A DNA stretch of 64,000 nt from Candidatus Aalborgicola lynettensis (GTDB lineage: Bacteria > Pseudomonadota > Gammaproteobacteria > Burkholderiales > Burkholderiaceae_C), in assembly GCA_016719405.1 (NCBI GenBank), contig JADJZE010000001.1, positions 930,001 to 994,000 of the forward strand, written 5' to 3'. The notes under the pieces are model-generated. The model saw nothing but the letters and a program-made list of their open reading frames with translations, was not told the origin of the DNA and made no database searches. The position numbers and the translations under genes were made by a program. This document shows, piece after piece, positions 1 to 8,217 of the stretch. Position 1 is the first letter of the stretch; each line of letters begins with the position of its first letter.

Positions 1-128
1 AGACCCAGCAAGGCCAGCGGACCGGGCGCTGCGCCATACGCGGCCCACAGACCATACAAACCGAGGCCGCCAAAGCCACCGGCTGCAATGAACCCGCGCC
101 GCGTGGTGAAGTGATTTTTGGACTGCAT
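1..128 (-). CDS. Tat-signal protein, C-terminus outside window
   Basis: The first 42 codons of a minus-strand gene that runs off the left edge. The start ATG is at 128-126. The N-terminus carries a twin-arginine stretch (TTRRGFIAAGGFGG) followed by a hydrophobic Gly/Ala-rich segment, so the product is probably exported through Tat, or anchored by that segment. It starts 12 bases after the DUF411 gene ends and most likely belongs to the same metal-resistance operon. The mature domain is not visible, so no function can be given; periplasmic metal or electron-transfer proteins are common in this position. Confidence 0.6.
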   Translation of the reverse strand, partial: MQSKNHFTTRRGFIAAGGFGGLGLYGLWAAYGAAPGPLALLG

Positions 129-140
129 ATGGCTGTGTCC

Positions 141-590
141 TTAAAGGTATTTTTGGTAGACCGACGTTTCGCCATTGGGCTGAACCAGCAGCACTTCATA
201 CGGGTTTTTGCGGCCTTTGTAGACAGGGCCATCCATGCCAGGTGAGCCCACCACCATTCCGGGTACGGTCAGCCCGATGGCCTTGGGCTGTTCGCGCAGC
301 AAGCGCTGAATTTCGCGCACCGGCACATGCCCCTCAACGGCATAGCCGCCGACGCGCGCTGTATGGCAGGAACCCAGTTTGACGGGGATGCCGAGCCGGG
401 CTCGCATGGCGTTGTTGCCGGTCTCAAAGACCCGTACAGAAAACCCCGCTTGCTCCAGGATGGTGATCCAGTCCTTGCAGCAACCGCAACTCGGGTCTTT
501 CCAAACCTCGACCAATGGGCCCTGCTGCGCGTCAGCCATACCGGACAGAGGAAAAATGAGTGCCCCCGCTAACCAGGTACGACGATTCAT
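141..590 (-). CDS. DUF411 family periplasmic protein
   Basis: A 149-residue protein with an export signal (residues 1-20, ending near ADAQQ) and the DUF411 signature DPSCGCCKDW, whose Cys pair region is a likely metal or redox site. DUF411 proteins are found in copper, silver and other heavy-metal resistance clusters; their biochemical role is not settled. The start at 590 gives a normal signal peptide; an in-frame ATG at 611 would add seven residues. The gene lies downstream of an operator-like site (686-703) that resembles one before the pump operon, so it is probably co-regulated with the pump. A later His (GSCHTARVGGY) may also bind metal. Confidence 0.8.
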   Translation of the reverse strand: MNRRTWLAGALIFPLSGMADAQQGPLVEVWKDPSCGCCKDWITILEQAGFSVRVFETGNNAMRARLGIPVKLGSCHTARVGGYAVEGHVPVREIQRLLREQPKAIGLTVPGMVVGSPGMDGPVYKGRKNPYEVLLVQPNGETSVYQKYL

Positions 591-685
591 AGTTGTTAAC
601 GCAATTTGCATTTTCAGGCTCCTGTTTCTATCGAACGTTGTGCCCGCAGTGTAGAAACCGAGTGCTGCCTCTAACATGACACCCA

Positions 686-703
686 CATTACGTTTCTGTC
701 ATG
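686..703. promoter_or_regulatory. Operator-like site upstream of the DUF411 gene
   Basis: CATTACGTTTCTGTCATG lies about 95 bases before the DUF411 start. On the other strand it reads TGACAGAAACGTAATG, nearly the same as the site at 7442-7458 (TGACAAAACTGTAATG). Shared sites in one metal cluster suggest binding by the CusR/CopR-like regulator at 7531. This is inference from similarity, without footprint data. Confidence 0.5.
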
Positions 704-768
704 TCGATCTTGAGTTGATTTACCTCAACACCACAGTGGCCGGTGGGCAGCAATTCGCCCGTTGCATG

Positions 769-1227
769 TCAATGTTTGTGGTCGGTATGTCCATCAGAGG
801 GTGCGGCTAAAGGCGTAAATCGAGCCTGCTCCATCGCTTTTCCAGGAAATGTGATGGCCACAATGGCCTTCATCGTCGGGGTGGATGCGTATCGGCCCGT
901 GCCTTTCATGCGATTGTCTCCATCGGGGGTGAGCGTGACCACGGTTTTGTCTTTGCCGCTCAATAGGGTGGCAGTTCCGGTGGCGCCCGTGCTGGGCAGT
1001 TTTTTGCCGCTGCCGTCTGTGAGGTACACCAGGACGGGGTTGTCGCCAGCCTCTTTGCTGGCTTTGGTAACGACCAGTTCAAAATGGTTTGCACCAGCTA
1101 CCTGTATCTGCCCGCCATTGGCCGCTTTGGATGCATCGGCATGCACCTCTTCACCATGGGCATAAACAGCCCCAGCACCCAGCACGAGGCACAGGGCCGC
1201 AGCAGTCAACATGCCAACTTTCTTCAT
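769..1227 (-). CDS. Small periplasmic protein, His-rich tail
   Basis: A 152-residue protein with a clear signal peptide (MKKVGMLTAAALCLVLGAGA, cleavage near VYAHG). The mature protein starts with HGEEVHAD and ends with GHTDHKH, both suited to binding metal ions. I do not recognise a named domain; the middle looks like a beta-rich secreted domain. It follows the RND pump gene by 22 bases on the same strand, so it is probably the last pump-operon gene and may buffer or deliver metal in the periplasm. That role is inferred from composition and context only. Confidence 0.7.
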   Translation of the reverse strand: MKKVGMLTAAALCLVLGAGAVYAHGEEVHADASKAANGGQIQVAGANHFELVVTKASKEAGDNPVLVYLTDGSGKKLPSTGATGTATLLSGKDKTVVTLTPDGDNRMKGTGRYASTPTMKAIVAITFPGKAMEQARFTPLAAPSDGHTDHKH

Positions 1228-1249
1228 ACGCTACTCCTTGGTTAAAAAA

Positions 1250-4200
1250 TCAAAAACTCTCTGGTGAATGTTCGTCGCCCTTGGCGGCCAGTAAACGCTC
1301 CAGCGGCTGGCGACCCCAGCGCCAGAACATCAGTGGCGTGAGCAGGGTGTCGAGCAAGGTCGAGCTGATGAGCCCACCAAAAATTACCACCGCAACCGGG
1401 TGCAACACCTCTTTGCCGGGGGCGTCTGCCGATACCAGCAGCGGCACCAGGGCGAAGGCAGCCACCAGAGCTGTCATCAGCACGGGTGTCAATCGCTCCA
1501 GCGAGCCGCGCACGATCATTTTTTGGTTGAAGGTTTCTCCTTCAAACGCGCACAGGTTGATGTAGTGGCTGATCTTCAAAATGCCGTTGCGCGTGGAAAT
1601 TCCGGTCAAAGTGATAAACCCCACCAGGGCTGCAACGGACAGCGGTTGACCGGAAATCCACAACGCAATCACACTGCCCACCAAGGCCAGCGGAATGTTG
1701 CCCATGATGATGAGCGTCAGCGCGGTAGAGCGGTAGCGGCTGTACAGCACCAGAAAAATCATGGTGAGCGACACCGCTGCCAGCAAGGCAATCAGCCGGG
1801 CCGCCTGCTCCTGGGCCTGGAACTGGCCTTCCAGCGCCGTGAAGTAACCTTCGGGCAAGGGCTTGGCCGCCAGTTCGGTGCGGATGTCGGCAATCACGCG
1901 CGACATATCGCTGCCGTCCGTATTGGCCGAGATCACGATGCGTCGGCGCGAGTTTTCCCGGCTGACCTGGTTGGGGCCTTCGCCGTCTTCAATACGCGCC
2001 AGCTTGGACAAGGGAACAGAACCCGTCGGGGTCTCGATCAACAGGTTGCCCAGTTCCTGCAAACCCCGGCCACTCTCTGGCAAGCGCACCACCAGATCGA
2101 AACGTCGGTTGCCTTCGATGATTTGCGTGACACGTTCACCTTCGACCATCTGTTCTAGCGAACGCAGTAAGGCGCCGGGTGCCACACCGTATTGGGCTGC
2201 CTGTTCGTAGTCCACATGGATTTTGATCTGCGGAATCAGCACCTGCTTTTCCACCGCCAGGTCGGTGATGCCCGGTATCTTGGCAAGACGGGTGCGCAAG
2301 TCACCGGCTAAGCTGCGCAGGGTATCCAGATCGTCGCCGTACACCTTCAGGGCAATCTGCGCCCGCACGCCCGATAACAGATGGTCTAGCCGGTGCGAGA
2401 TGGGCTGGCCCACATTGCTGACTGCGGGTAGCACGCCTAAGCGGGTGCGCAAGTCGTTGATGATGTCTTCGCGGCTGCGCCCGGAGGCCTTCAAATCCAC
2501 ATCCATTTCGGTGTAGTGCACCCCTTCGGCGTGTTCATCCAGCTCTGCGCGCCCTGTGCGTCGCCCCACTTGGGTAACTTCAGGTACCGCTTTTACGATT
2601 TGCTCAGCCAGTGCGCCAATGCGGTTAGATTCGGCCAAAGATGTGCCGGGGTTCAGCACCACGTTGACCGTCAATGTTCCTTCGTTGAAAGGCGGCAAAA
2701 AGGCCCTGGGAAAAAATGGAATGGTGGCCGCTGCCGCCACCACGGCAATGAGTGCGGCGATGAGCAGTGCACGGGTGTGCGCAAACGACCAGTGCAACAA
2801 AGCGGCATCCCAACGTTTGAGCCGAGTCACCAGCGGGCTATCGCCGTGCCCCATTTGCTTCATTTTGGGCAGCAGGTACAGCGCCATGACCGGTGTGATG
2901 GTGACGGACACGACCATGCTCGCAAGGATGGACACGATGTAGGCAATGCCCAATGGCGTGAACAAGCGCCCCTCAATACCCGGCAGCACGAACAGCGGCA
3001 CAAACACCAGCACGATGATGACGGTGGCATACACAATGGCCGAGCGCACCTCCAGCGTGGCACTGGCAATGACCTCCTGCACCGGGCGTGGCACCGCCAG
3101 CGCACTGTTGAGCTTGAGGCGGCGCAGCACGTTTTCCATCCCCACCACGGCGTCATCCACCAGTTCACCAATGGCGATCGCCAGGCCACCCAGGGTCATG
3201 GTGTTGATGGACAGGCCGAAATAGTGGAACACCAATGCAGTCACCAGCAGCGACACCGGAATGGCAGTGAGCGAAATCAGCGTGGTGCGCACATTGAGCA
3301 GGAACAGGAACAGTATCACCGCCACCAGTACCGCGCCATCGCGCAGCGCTTCCTGCACATTGGAAACCGAATGTTCAATGAAGTCCGCCTGCTTGAACAG
3401 GAACTGTGGCGCCTCGACGCCAGGAGGAAGGCTTTTACCCAGCTCCGCAATGGCACGCTCCACTTCGCGTGTGACCGTCACACTGTCGGCGCTGGGCTGT
3501 TTTTGCACCGACAAAATGACCGCCGGTTTGCCGTTGTAGCCCGCATCGCCGCGCTTGAGCGCGGGTGCCACTTGCACGTCTGCCACTTGTTTCAGAAGAA
3601 TGGGCTGCCCATTTTTGACCGCAACCACTACGTTCTGCAGGTCTTCCAGGCGGCTGGTGCGGCCAATCTGGCGAATCAGGTATTCACGGCCCTGGGATTC
3701 CAGAAAACCACCGCTGGTGTTGGCACCAAAATCCCGCAGCGCGGCTTCCAGTTTTTCACGCTCGACGTTGAGCGCCTGCAGTTGGGTGGGTTGGATCTCC
3801 ACACGGTACTGTCGCACTTCACCGCCAATGGGGGTGACCTGCGCTACCCCAGGAATGGTAAGCAGGCGCGGGCGCATCACCCAGTCAGCATATTCACGCA
3901 CCTGCATCGGGCTGACCTTTGCGGGGTCGGCAGGCAAAGCCAATAGCAAAATCTCGCCCATGATGGAGGAAATGGGGCCCAGTTGGGGCACTACACCGGG
4001 TGGCAATTGTTCGCGCACCAGATTCAGTCGTTCGCTGATTTGCTGTCGGTTGCGGTAAATGTCAGAACCCCATTCGAATTCCACGTAAATGATGGACAGG
4101 CCAATGCCGGACACCGAGCGCACCCGGGTCACACCGGGCATGCCGTTCATGCTGGATTCCACCGGGAAGGTGACCAGTTGCTCCACCTCTTCCGGGGCCA

Positions 4201-4366
4201 TACCTCCGGCTTCGGTCATCAGGGTGACGGTGGGTTTATTCAGGTCGGGAAACACATCGACGGGCATCCTTTGCACCGTCATGAAGCCGTAAATGACCAG
4301 TAGCAGGGAAACGCCCAGAACAATCAGGCGCTGGCGCAGGCTGGTGTGGATGATGAAATCAAACAT
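1250..4366 (-). CDS. Heavy-metal efflux RND pump, CzcA/CusA family
   Basis: A full-length 1038-residue inner-membrane RND transporter of the heavy-metal efflux class. It has an N-terminal membrane helix (about residues 13-30), a large periplasmic domain, helices from about 340 onward, a second periplasmic domain and C-terminal helices to about 1020. The TM4 motif GELVDDAVVGMEN (about residues 400-412) carries the acidic pair used for proton coupling. It pumps divalent or monovalent metal ions with the adaptor (4382-5530) and outer-membrane factor (6174-7370). The motif differs from the classical CzcA form and from CusA, so I do not assign a metal. The next gene upstream ends 15 bases before this start. 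Confidence 0.93.
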   Translation of the reverse strand: MFDFIIHTSLRQRLIVLGVSLLLVIYGFMTVQRMPVDVFPDLNKPTVTLMTEAGGMAPEEVEQLVTFPVESSMNGMPGVTRVRSVSGIGLSIIYVEFEWGSDIYRNRQQISERLNLVREQLPPGVVPQLGPISSIMGEILLLALPADPAKVSPMQVREYADWVMRPRLLTIPGVAQVTPIGGEVRQYRVEIQPTQLQALNVEREKLEAALRDFGANTSGGFLESQGREYLIRQIGRTSRLEDLQNVVVAVKNGQPILLKQVADVQVAPALKRGDAGYNGKPAVILSVQKQPSADSVTVTREVERAIAELGKSLPPGVEAPQFLFKQADFIEHSVSNVQEALRDGAVLVAVILFLFLLNVRTTLISLTAIPVSLLVTALVFHYFGLSINTMTLGGLAIAIGELVDDAVVGMENVLRRLKLNSALAVPRPVQEVIASATLEVRSAIVYATVIIVLVFVPLFVLPGIEGRLFTPLGIAYIVSILASMVVSVTITPVMALYLLPKMKQMGHGDSPLVTRLKRWDAALLHWSFAHTRALLIAALIAVVAAAATIPFFPRAFLPPFNEGTLTVNVVLNPGTSLAESNRIGALAEQIVKAVPEVTQVGRRTGRAELDEHAEGVHYTEMDVDLKASGRSREDIINDLRTRLGVLPAVSNVGQPISHRLDHLLSGVRAQIALKVYGDDLDTLRSLAGDLRTRLAKIPGITDLAVEKQVLIPQIKIHVDYEQAAQYGVAPGALLRSLEQMVEGERVTQIIEGNRRFDLVVRLPESGRGLQELGNLLIETPTGSVPLSKLARIEDGEGPNQVSRENSRRRIVISANTDGSDMSRVIADIRTELAAKPLPEGYFTALEGQFQAQEQAARLIALLAAVSLTMIFLVLYSRYRSTALTLIIMGNIPLALVGSVIALWISGQPLSVAALVGFITLTGISTRNGILKISHYINLCAFEGETFNQKMIVRGSLERLTPVLMTALVAAFALVPLLVSADAPGKEVLHPVAVVIFGGLISSTLLDTLLTPLMFWRWGRQPLERLLAAKGDEHSPESF

Positions 4367-4381
4367 GGCATTGCACTTTCA

Positions 4382-5530
4382 TCACTTAACCTGTGCCAGC
4401 AAGCCAGCACCCTCGACGACCACCCGTTCCCCGGAAGCCAAACCACTAGTTACCACCATCTGCCCGGCACTCAGGGCATGCGCACTGACTTTGCGCAACA
4501 CAAACCGCTCTGGTGCGGTGTGCACCCAAACCGATGCTTGGTTGGTGCTGCCTTTGACCACAGCCGCAATCGCAATTGAGGCTCCTTTTACCCTTTGGGC
4601 GGTTTGTGCGATGACCTTGACCGGTTGTCCAACCGCCACTGGCGTTTGACTGCCCGTTATCCGAAAAAGTAGCGGAATGGCTTGCTCGCGCAGTTGCTGC
4701 CCCGCACCCACATACTGCAAGGTGAGCGAACCACCGGGGATCACCGCATTGGCCGAAGCCAAACCATTCAACACCGTGGCGTCATACGCCAAGGCCTCCA
4801 CCGCCAATCGGCTCGGGTCCACGATTTCAAAGAGCACATCTTTGGCATCCACCACTTGCCCGATGACCGCACGCACGGAACTGACAACCCCTGTTACAGG
4901 GGCCAGCAAACCTTCTGATACTAGCAAGCCGCCTGCCAGGGCCTGGCGGCGCTGTTTCAGGGATTCCCATTCGATACGCGCGGCGTCAATTCCAGCTTGG
5001 GGAACCGAACCCTGTAGTTGTTCGTAGCGTTGTACCTTGCGTTGAGCAATGTTCAGTTGCGCATCCAATTTGGCCAACTGGGCCAGATTGGCGCTGCGCT
5101 CCAAGCTACTGACTTGTGGCCTCAGGTACGCCAGCGTTTGACCTTTGGTTACTTTTTGCCCTAGCGTAGGAAGCCCCTTGGGGCCTGGCTCGATACGCCC
5201 GGCTTGGCTGGCCTGTACGACCCCACTGGCGTTCGCGTCGGCAACGACCTTGCCGCTGAATTCCACGGTAGCCGCCGTTTCCAGCAATGCCACTTGCACC
5301 GTGCGCAAGCCCAACTGGTGTTGCACCGACTTGGGTACCAACAAACTGCCATCGGCTAGGCGCTGCGCGGCTACCAGTTCTGCATTGACCAGGGCACCAG
5401 TGGCAGCCTGCACATTGGCTGTGACAGGTTTTTTGTCGTTGCTGTGATCCTCGTCTCCGTGCGCCTGGACCTGAGCGCACAGGCCCAGTGCGGCGAGTGC
5501 CACGGTGCCGAGTGAAAGGGTTTTCTTCAT
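4382..5530 (-). CDS. RND efflux periplasmic adaptor, CzcB/CusB-like
   Basis: A 382-residue membrane-fusion protein. The start at 5530 (MKKTLSLGTVALAALGL) gives a standard signal peptide, followed by an acidic His stretch (HGDEDHSND) that may bind metal. A split lipoyl/barrel-sandwich domain flanks a coiled-coil hairpin of about residues 140-200 rich in Leu, Gln and Lys. The C-terminal part has the beta-barrel and membrane-proximal domains typical of the family, ending GERVVVEGAGLLAQVK. It bridges the inner-membrane pump to the outer-membrane factor and lies between their genes. A longer reading frame to 5704 exists but overlaps the neighbouring gene and has no signal. Confidence 0.9.
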   Translation of the reverse strand: MKKTLSLGTVALAALGLCAQVQAHGDEDHSNDKKPVTANVQAATGALVNAELVAAQRLADGSLLVPKSVQHQLGLRTVQVALLETAATVEFSGKVVADANASGVVQASQAGRIEPGPKGLPTLGQKVTKGQTLAYLRPQVSSLERSANLAQLAKLDAQLNIAQRKVQRYEQLQGSVPQAGIDAARIEWESLKQRRQALAGGLLVSEGLLAPVTGVVSSVRAVIGQVVDAKDVLFEIVDPSRLAVEALAYDATVLNGLASANAVIPGGSLTLQYVGAGQQLREQAIPLLFRITGSQTPVAVGQPVKVIAQTAQRVKGASIAIAAVVKGSTNQASVWVHTAPERFVLRKVSAHALSAGQMVVTSGLASGERVVVEGAGLLAQVK

Positions 5531-5598
5531 GGTATAGCTCGATGTATTGTTTGCGAATAAGGGGGGGCTTCCCTGGGGAGTGCTAGATGTGGCCCTCT

Positions 5599-6177
5599 TC
5601 AATGCGAGTTTTTGCGAGTCCATTTGCGGCGGCGCACCACTACCAGCGCCAGTCCGGCGCTTAGCACCGCAGCTGAAAGTGCCCAGGTTGTCCATTCGCC
5701 CCAACTGTGCGCATGGGCAAGCTCCTTGACGGGCGACGTGATGTCCAAAGTGGCAGCCAGTAAATCAGCGGTATCACCTGCCTGTACAGAGAAATTCAGC
5801 GCATATCTGCCCGGCTTGGCCAGCGCATCGGCCCGCGCGGTGTACACGCCGGGCGCAATCTGTTGCGCTTGCGCTTTGAATGCCGTGCCGCTTTCTACTT
5901 CAATCTGGGCGTCTTTCACCGGGGTGTTGGTCGCAAAACTGTCCAGCGTAATCGTCAGGGTCGTGCCCTGGAGTTGCGCTACCAGCTCGAAATCCTCCGT
6001 TTGGGCATAGGCCCGTGGAGCCATGGTGGCGCCCACTGCTGGCGGTGCCTCGCTGCCATGGTCTTCACCACCATGGGCCCAAGCCGACCATGGTGCGCAG
6101 GCAAGCGCCATCCAAACGATGGCAGTTTTGATGTGCACCGAAGTCTGGAATGCGGAGCGAAAAAATGCGGTGTTCAA
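5599..6177 (-). CDS. Accessory membrane protein of the metal-efflux operon
   Basis: A 192-residue protein with an N-terminal export segment (cleavage near AWAHGGEDHG), a His-rich start of the mature part, a beta-rich periplasmic domain and one C-terminal membrane helix followed by RRRKWTRK. The layout resembles FixH-like or ligand-binding accessory proteins encoded within czc/cus operons; I cannot assign a named family. The start is TTG at 6177, overlapping the stop of the upstream outer-membrane factor gene by four bases, with GGGAG (6185-6189) seven bases before it. An internal GTG at 6138 has no such site, which supports the TTG start and translational coupling. Confidence 0.7.
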   Translation of the reverse strand: MNTAFFRSAFQTSVHIKTAIVWMALACAPWSAWAHGGEDHGSEAPPAVGATMAPRAYAQTEDFELVAQLQGTTLTITLDSFATNTPVKDAQIEVESGTAFKAQAQQIAPGVYTARADALAKPGRYALNFSVQAGDTADLLAATLDITSPVKELAHAHSWGEWTTWALSAAVLSAGLALVVVRRRKWTRKNSH

Positions 6178-7370
6178 GGCAGGACTCCCAAGGATTGGTT
6201 GACGCGGGACACGGCGGTGTGCACGTTGATTTGTTGACGGTGCAGCAACGCCTGGGCATCGAAATGGGCTGCACGGGCACGCAACAAGGTCGGCAGGTCG
6301 GATTCACCCAAAGCGAACGATTTCTCCAGCAGGGCGAGGTTGTCCTGCGTGCGAGCGGTGCGCTGAGTGGCCAGCTCCAATTGGAATTGGGTTGTTTTCA
6401 GCAGGCGTTGGCTGGTCTCCTGTGCCAGTGCAATGCGGCGGACAGTTTGGGCATATTCGGCTTCGACCTGGACTGCCTGTGCGTGGTTGACGTCCAGCTC
6501 CTGGCGTACACGGGCTCCCAATGAGAATGGGATGGTGAGTTTGAGCCCCAGCGCGTCTGCGTATGTGTCGGAAAAGTCTGACCGCTCTCGCACGAGTCGT
6601 AATGCCACGGTGGGTGCCTCACGCTGGCTTTTCTGTGCCAGGGCGAGCTTGGTTTGTGCGGCCAGTGTGGTTGCCGCTGCTGCCAGAATTTGGGGATGCT
6701 CGGGCGTGGTGGGTGCGGCCAGTGATTCGGGTTCCAGTTTGTCGGGCGGCACTGTTCCGGTTAACAAGCGGTAGTTTTGCTCGGTTTGTTGGAGCGTGGA
6801 ATGGGCTTCGTCGACCTCGGACTGGGTGGCCAGTTGCTCCATCTGTGCGAGGTTGAAGTCCACAAGGGCTAGTTCGCCAGCGCGTGTACGCCGCTCCACA
6901 TCGGACTTCAGGTCCTGGGCAGCCGTATGGCGAGCCACTGCCAGTGTGTAATTGCTCTGTGCTTGAGCAAGTGCCCACCATGCCTCTCGCACCTCGCCTG
7001 CAAGTTGCAGTCGCAAAGCGAGTTGTTGGGATTCGAGTTCTTTGCGGGTCGCATTGGCTTCGGCTTGGGCTGCAGAGCGCTGACCTGGCAACCACAAGGG
7101 TGTTTCAACTTCCAGCTCCCACTCCTGCTTGCCACGGTTAGCACCGATTTGGTCGTTCAGCGTGGACAGGGATAGGGATGCGGGACCCGGCGTGAGCCCG
7201 CTGGCAAGATCGACGCGGGCTTGTGCTGCGGACCGGTTCAGTGTGCTGGAGGCTGCCAGCGGGTGGCGACTCCAGGCTTGCTCCAGTGCACTGGACATTG
7301 TTTGCGCCTGAGCTGACCAGCCGATGACCAGCATGGTCAAGAGGATGGGAATGGCGATTCGTTTATGCAT
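6174..7370 (-). CDS. TolC-family outer-membrane factor, CzcC/CusC-like
   Basis: A 398-residue outer-membrane efflux protein. The start at 7370 (MHKRIAIPILLTMLVIGWSA) gives a signal peptide ending near AQAQ. The rest is the long alpha-helical repeat typical of TolC-like proteins, with two outer-membrane-efflux domains rich in Ala, Gln, Leu and Glu (about residues 30-200 and 215-390). It would form the tunnel through the outer membrane for the pump at 1250-4366. It is the first gene of the minus-strand operon, divergent from the response regulator gene across a 160-base control region. Confidence 0.9.
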   Translation of the reverse strand: MHKRIAIPILLTMLVIGWSAQAQTMSSALEQAWSRHPLAASSTLNRSAAQARVDLASGLTPGPASLSLSTLNDQIGANRGKQEWELEVETPLWLPGQRSAAQAEANATRKELESQQLALRLQLAGEVREAWWALAQAQSNYTLAVARHTAAQDLKSDVERRTRAGELALVDFNLAQMEQLATQSEVDEAHSTLQQTEQNYRLLTGTVPPDKLEPESLAAPTTPEHPQILAAAATTLAAQTKLALAQKSQREAPTVALRLVRERSDFSDTYADALGLKLTIPFSLGARVRQELDVNHAQAVQVEAEYAQTVRRIALAQETSQRLLKTTQFQLELATQRTARTQDNLALLEKSFALGESDLPTLLRARAAHFDAQALLHRQQINVHTAVSRVNQSLGVLP

Positions 7371-7421
7371 TGATGCTATTGATGCGGTGTTGTGTTGCCC
7401 TGCATGATGCAAAAGTGACTC

Positions 7422-7458
7422 CGTCAGATAGCTGACGAAGACATTACAGTTTTGTCAG
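7422..7458. promoter_or_regulatory. Divergent control region, efflux operon/two-component system
   Basis: Two elements lie between the outer-membrane factor gene (minus) and the response regulator gene (plus). One is an inverted repeat CGTCAG-4 nt-CTGACG (7422-7437). The other is CATTACAGTTTTGTCAG (7442-7458), which nearly matches the site at 686-703. CusR/CopR-type regulators usually bind such sites between divergent metal operons, so autoregulation and metal induction of both directions are likely. No clear -35/-10 pair was assigned. Confidence 0.55.
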
Positions 7459-7530
7459 CTTGCGCAAAACCGGCAATGGGTGGGCACAATCACAATCACA
7501 ACCACTGAACTGTCGCACTGGAGGTAGGCT

Positions 7531-8217
7531 ATGAAAATTCTGATCGTCGAAGACGAGCAAAAAACCGGGGACTACCTGAAACAGGGCTTGTCCGAAGCCG
7601 GGTTTGTGACCGAGTTGGCCTGCAACGGCGTGGATGGCTTGCATTTGGCACTGACCGGCGATTTCGATTTGCTGGTGCTCGATGTGATGTTGCCGGGCTT
7701 GAATGGCTGGCAGGTGATGGAGCGTGTGCGCCAAAGCGGAAAAAATTTCCCGGTGTTATTTCTTACTGCCCGCGACCAGGTGGAAGACCGTGTAAAGGGG
7801 CTGGAGTTGGGGGCCGACGACTACCTGGTGAAGCCGTTTGCATTTTCAGAGTTGCTGGCGCGAGTGCGAACGCTGTTGCGCCGGGGCAAAAATGGCCTGG
7901 AGCCCAGTGTTTTGCAAGCCGCCAATCTGGAGCTGGATTTGCTGCGACGGCGCGTGGTAAGGGCCGGTAACCGCATCGAACTCACTGCCAAAGAGTTTGC
8001 CTTGCTGGAGCTGCTGCTGCGCCGCCAGGGCGAAGTGCTGCCGCGCTCCATGATCGCCTCGCAGGTGTGGGACATGAACTTTGACAGCGATACCAATGTG
8101 ATTGAAGTGGCGATCCGGCGCCTGCGGGCCAAAGTGGATGACCCCTATGAGCCCAAACTGATTCGTACGGTGCGTGGCATGGGCTATGTACTCGAAGTAC
8201 CTGAACAATCCCCATGA
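7531..8217 (+). CDS. Heavy-metal response regulator, CusR/CopR/CzcR type
   Basis: A 228-residue OmpR-class response regulator. The receiver domain (1-115) has the acidic pocket VEDEQ, phospho-acceptor Asp51 in LLVLDVMLPG, and Lys in LVKPFAFSELL. The C-terminal winged helix (about 130-222) ends with IRTVRGMGYVLE, as in the family. The start ATG at 7531 has GGAGG eight bases upstream. It overlaps the sensor kinase gene by four bases (ATGA), indicating a coupled pair, and is divergent from the efflux operon it most likely activates in response to periplasmic metal. Confidence 0.92.
   Translation: MKILIVEDEQKTGDYLKQGLSEAGFVTELACNGVDGLHLALTGDFDLLVLDVMLPGLNGWQVMERVRQSGKNFPVLFLTARDQVEDRVKGLELGADDYLVKPFAFSELLARVRTLLRRGKNGLEPSVLQAANLELDLLRRRVVRAGNRIELTAKEFALLELLLRRQGEVLPRSMIASQVWDMNFDSDTNVIEVAIRRLRAKVDDPYEPKLIRTVRGMGYVLEVPEQSP

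Noticed and set aside
2516..3946. A 476-codon plus-strand frame opposite the RND pump gene
   Set aside because: Antisense shadow of a certain gene, with His/Gln/Arg-rich sequence and no motif.
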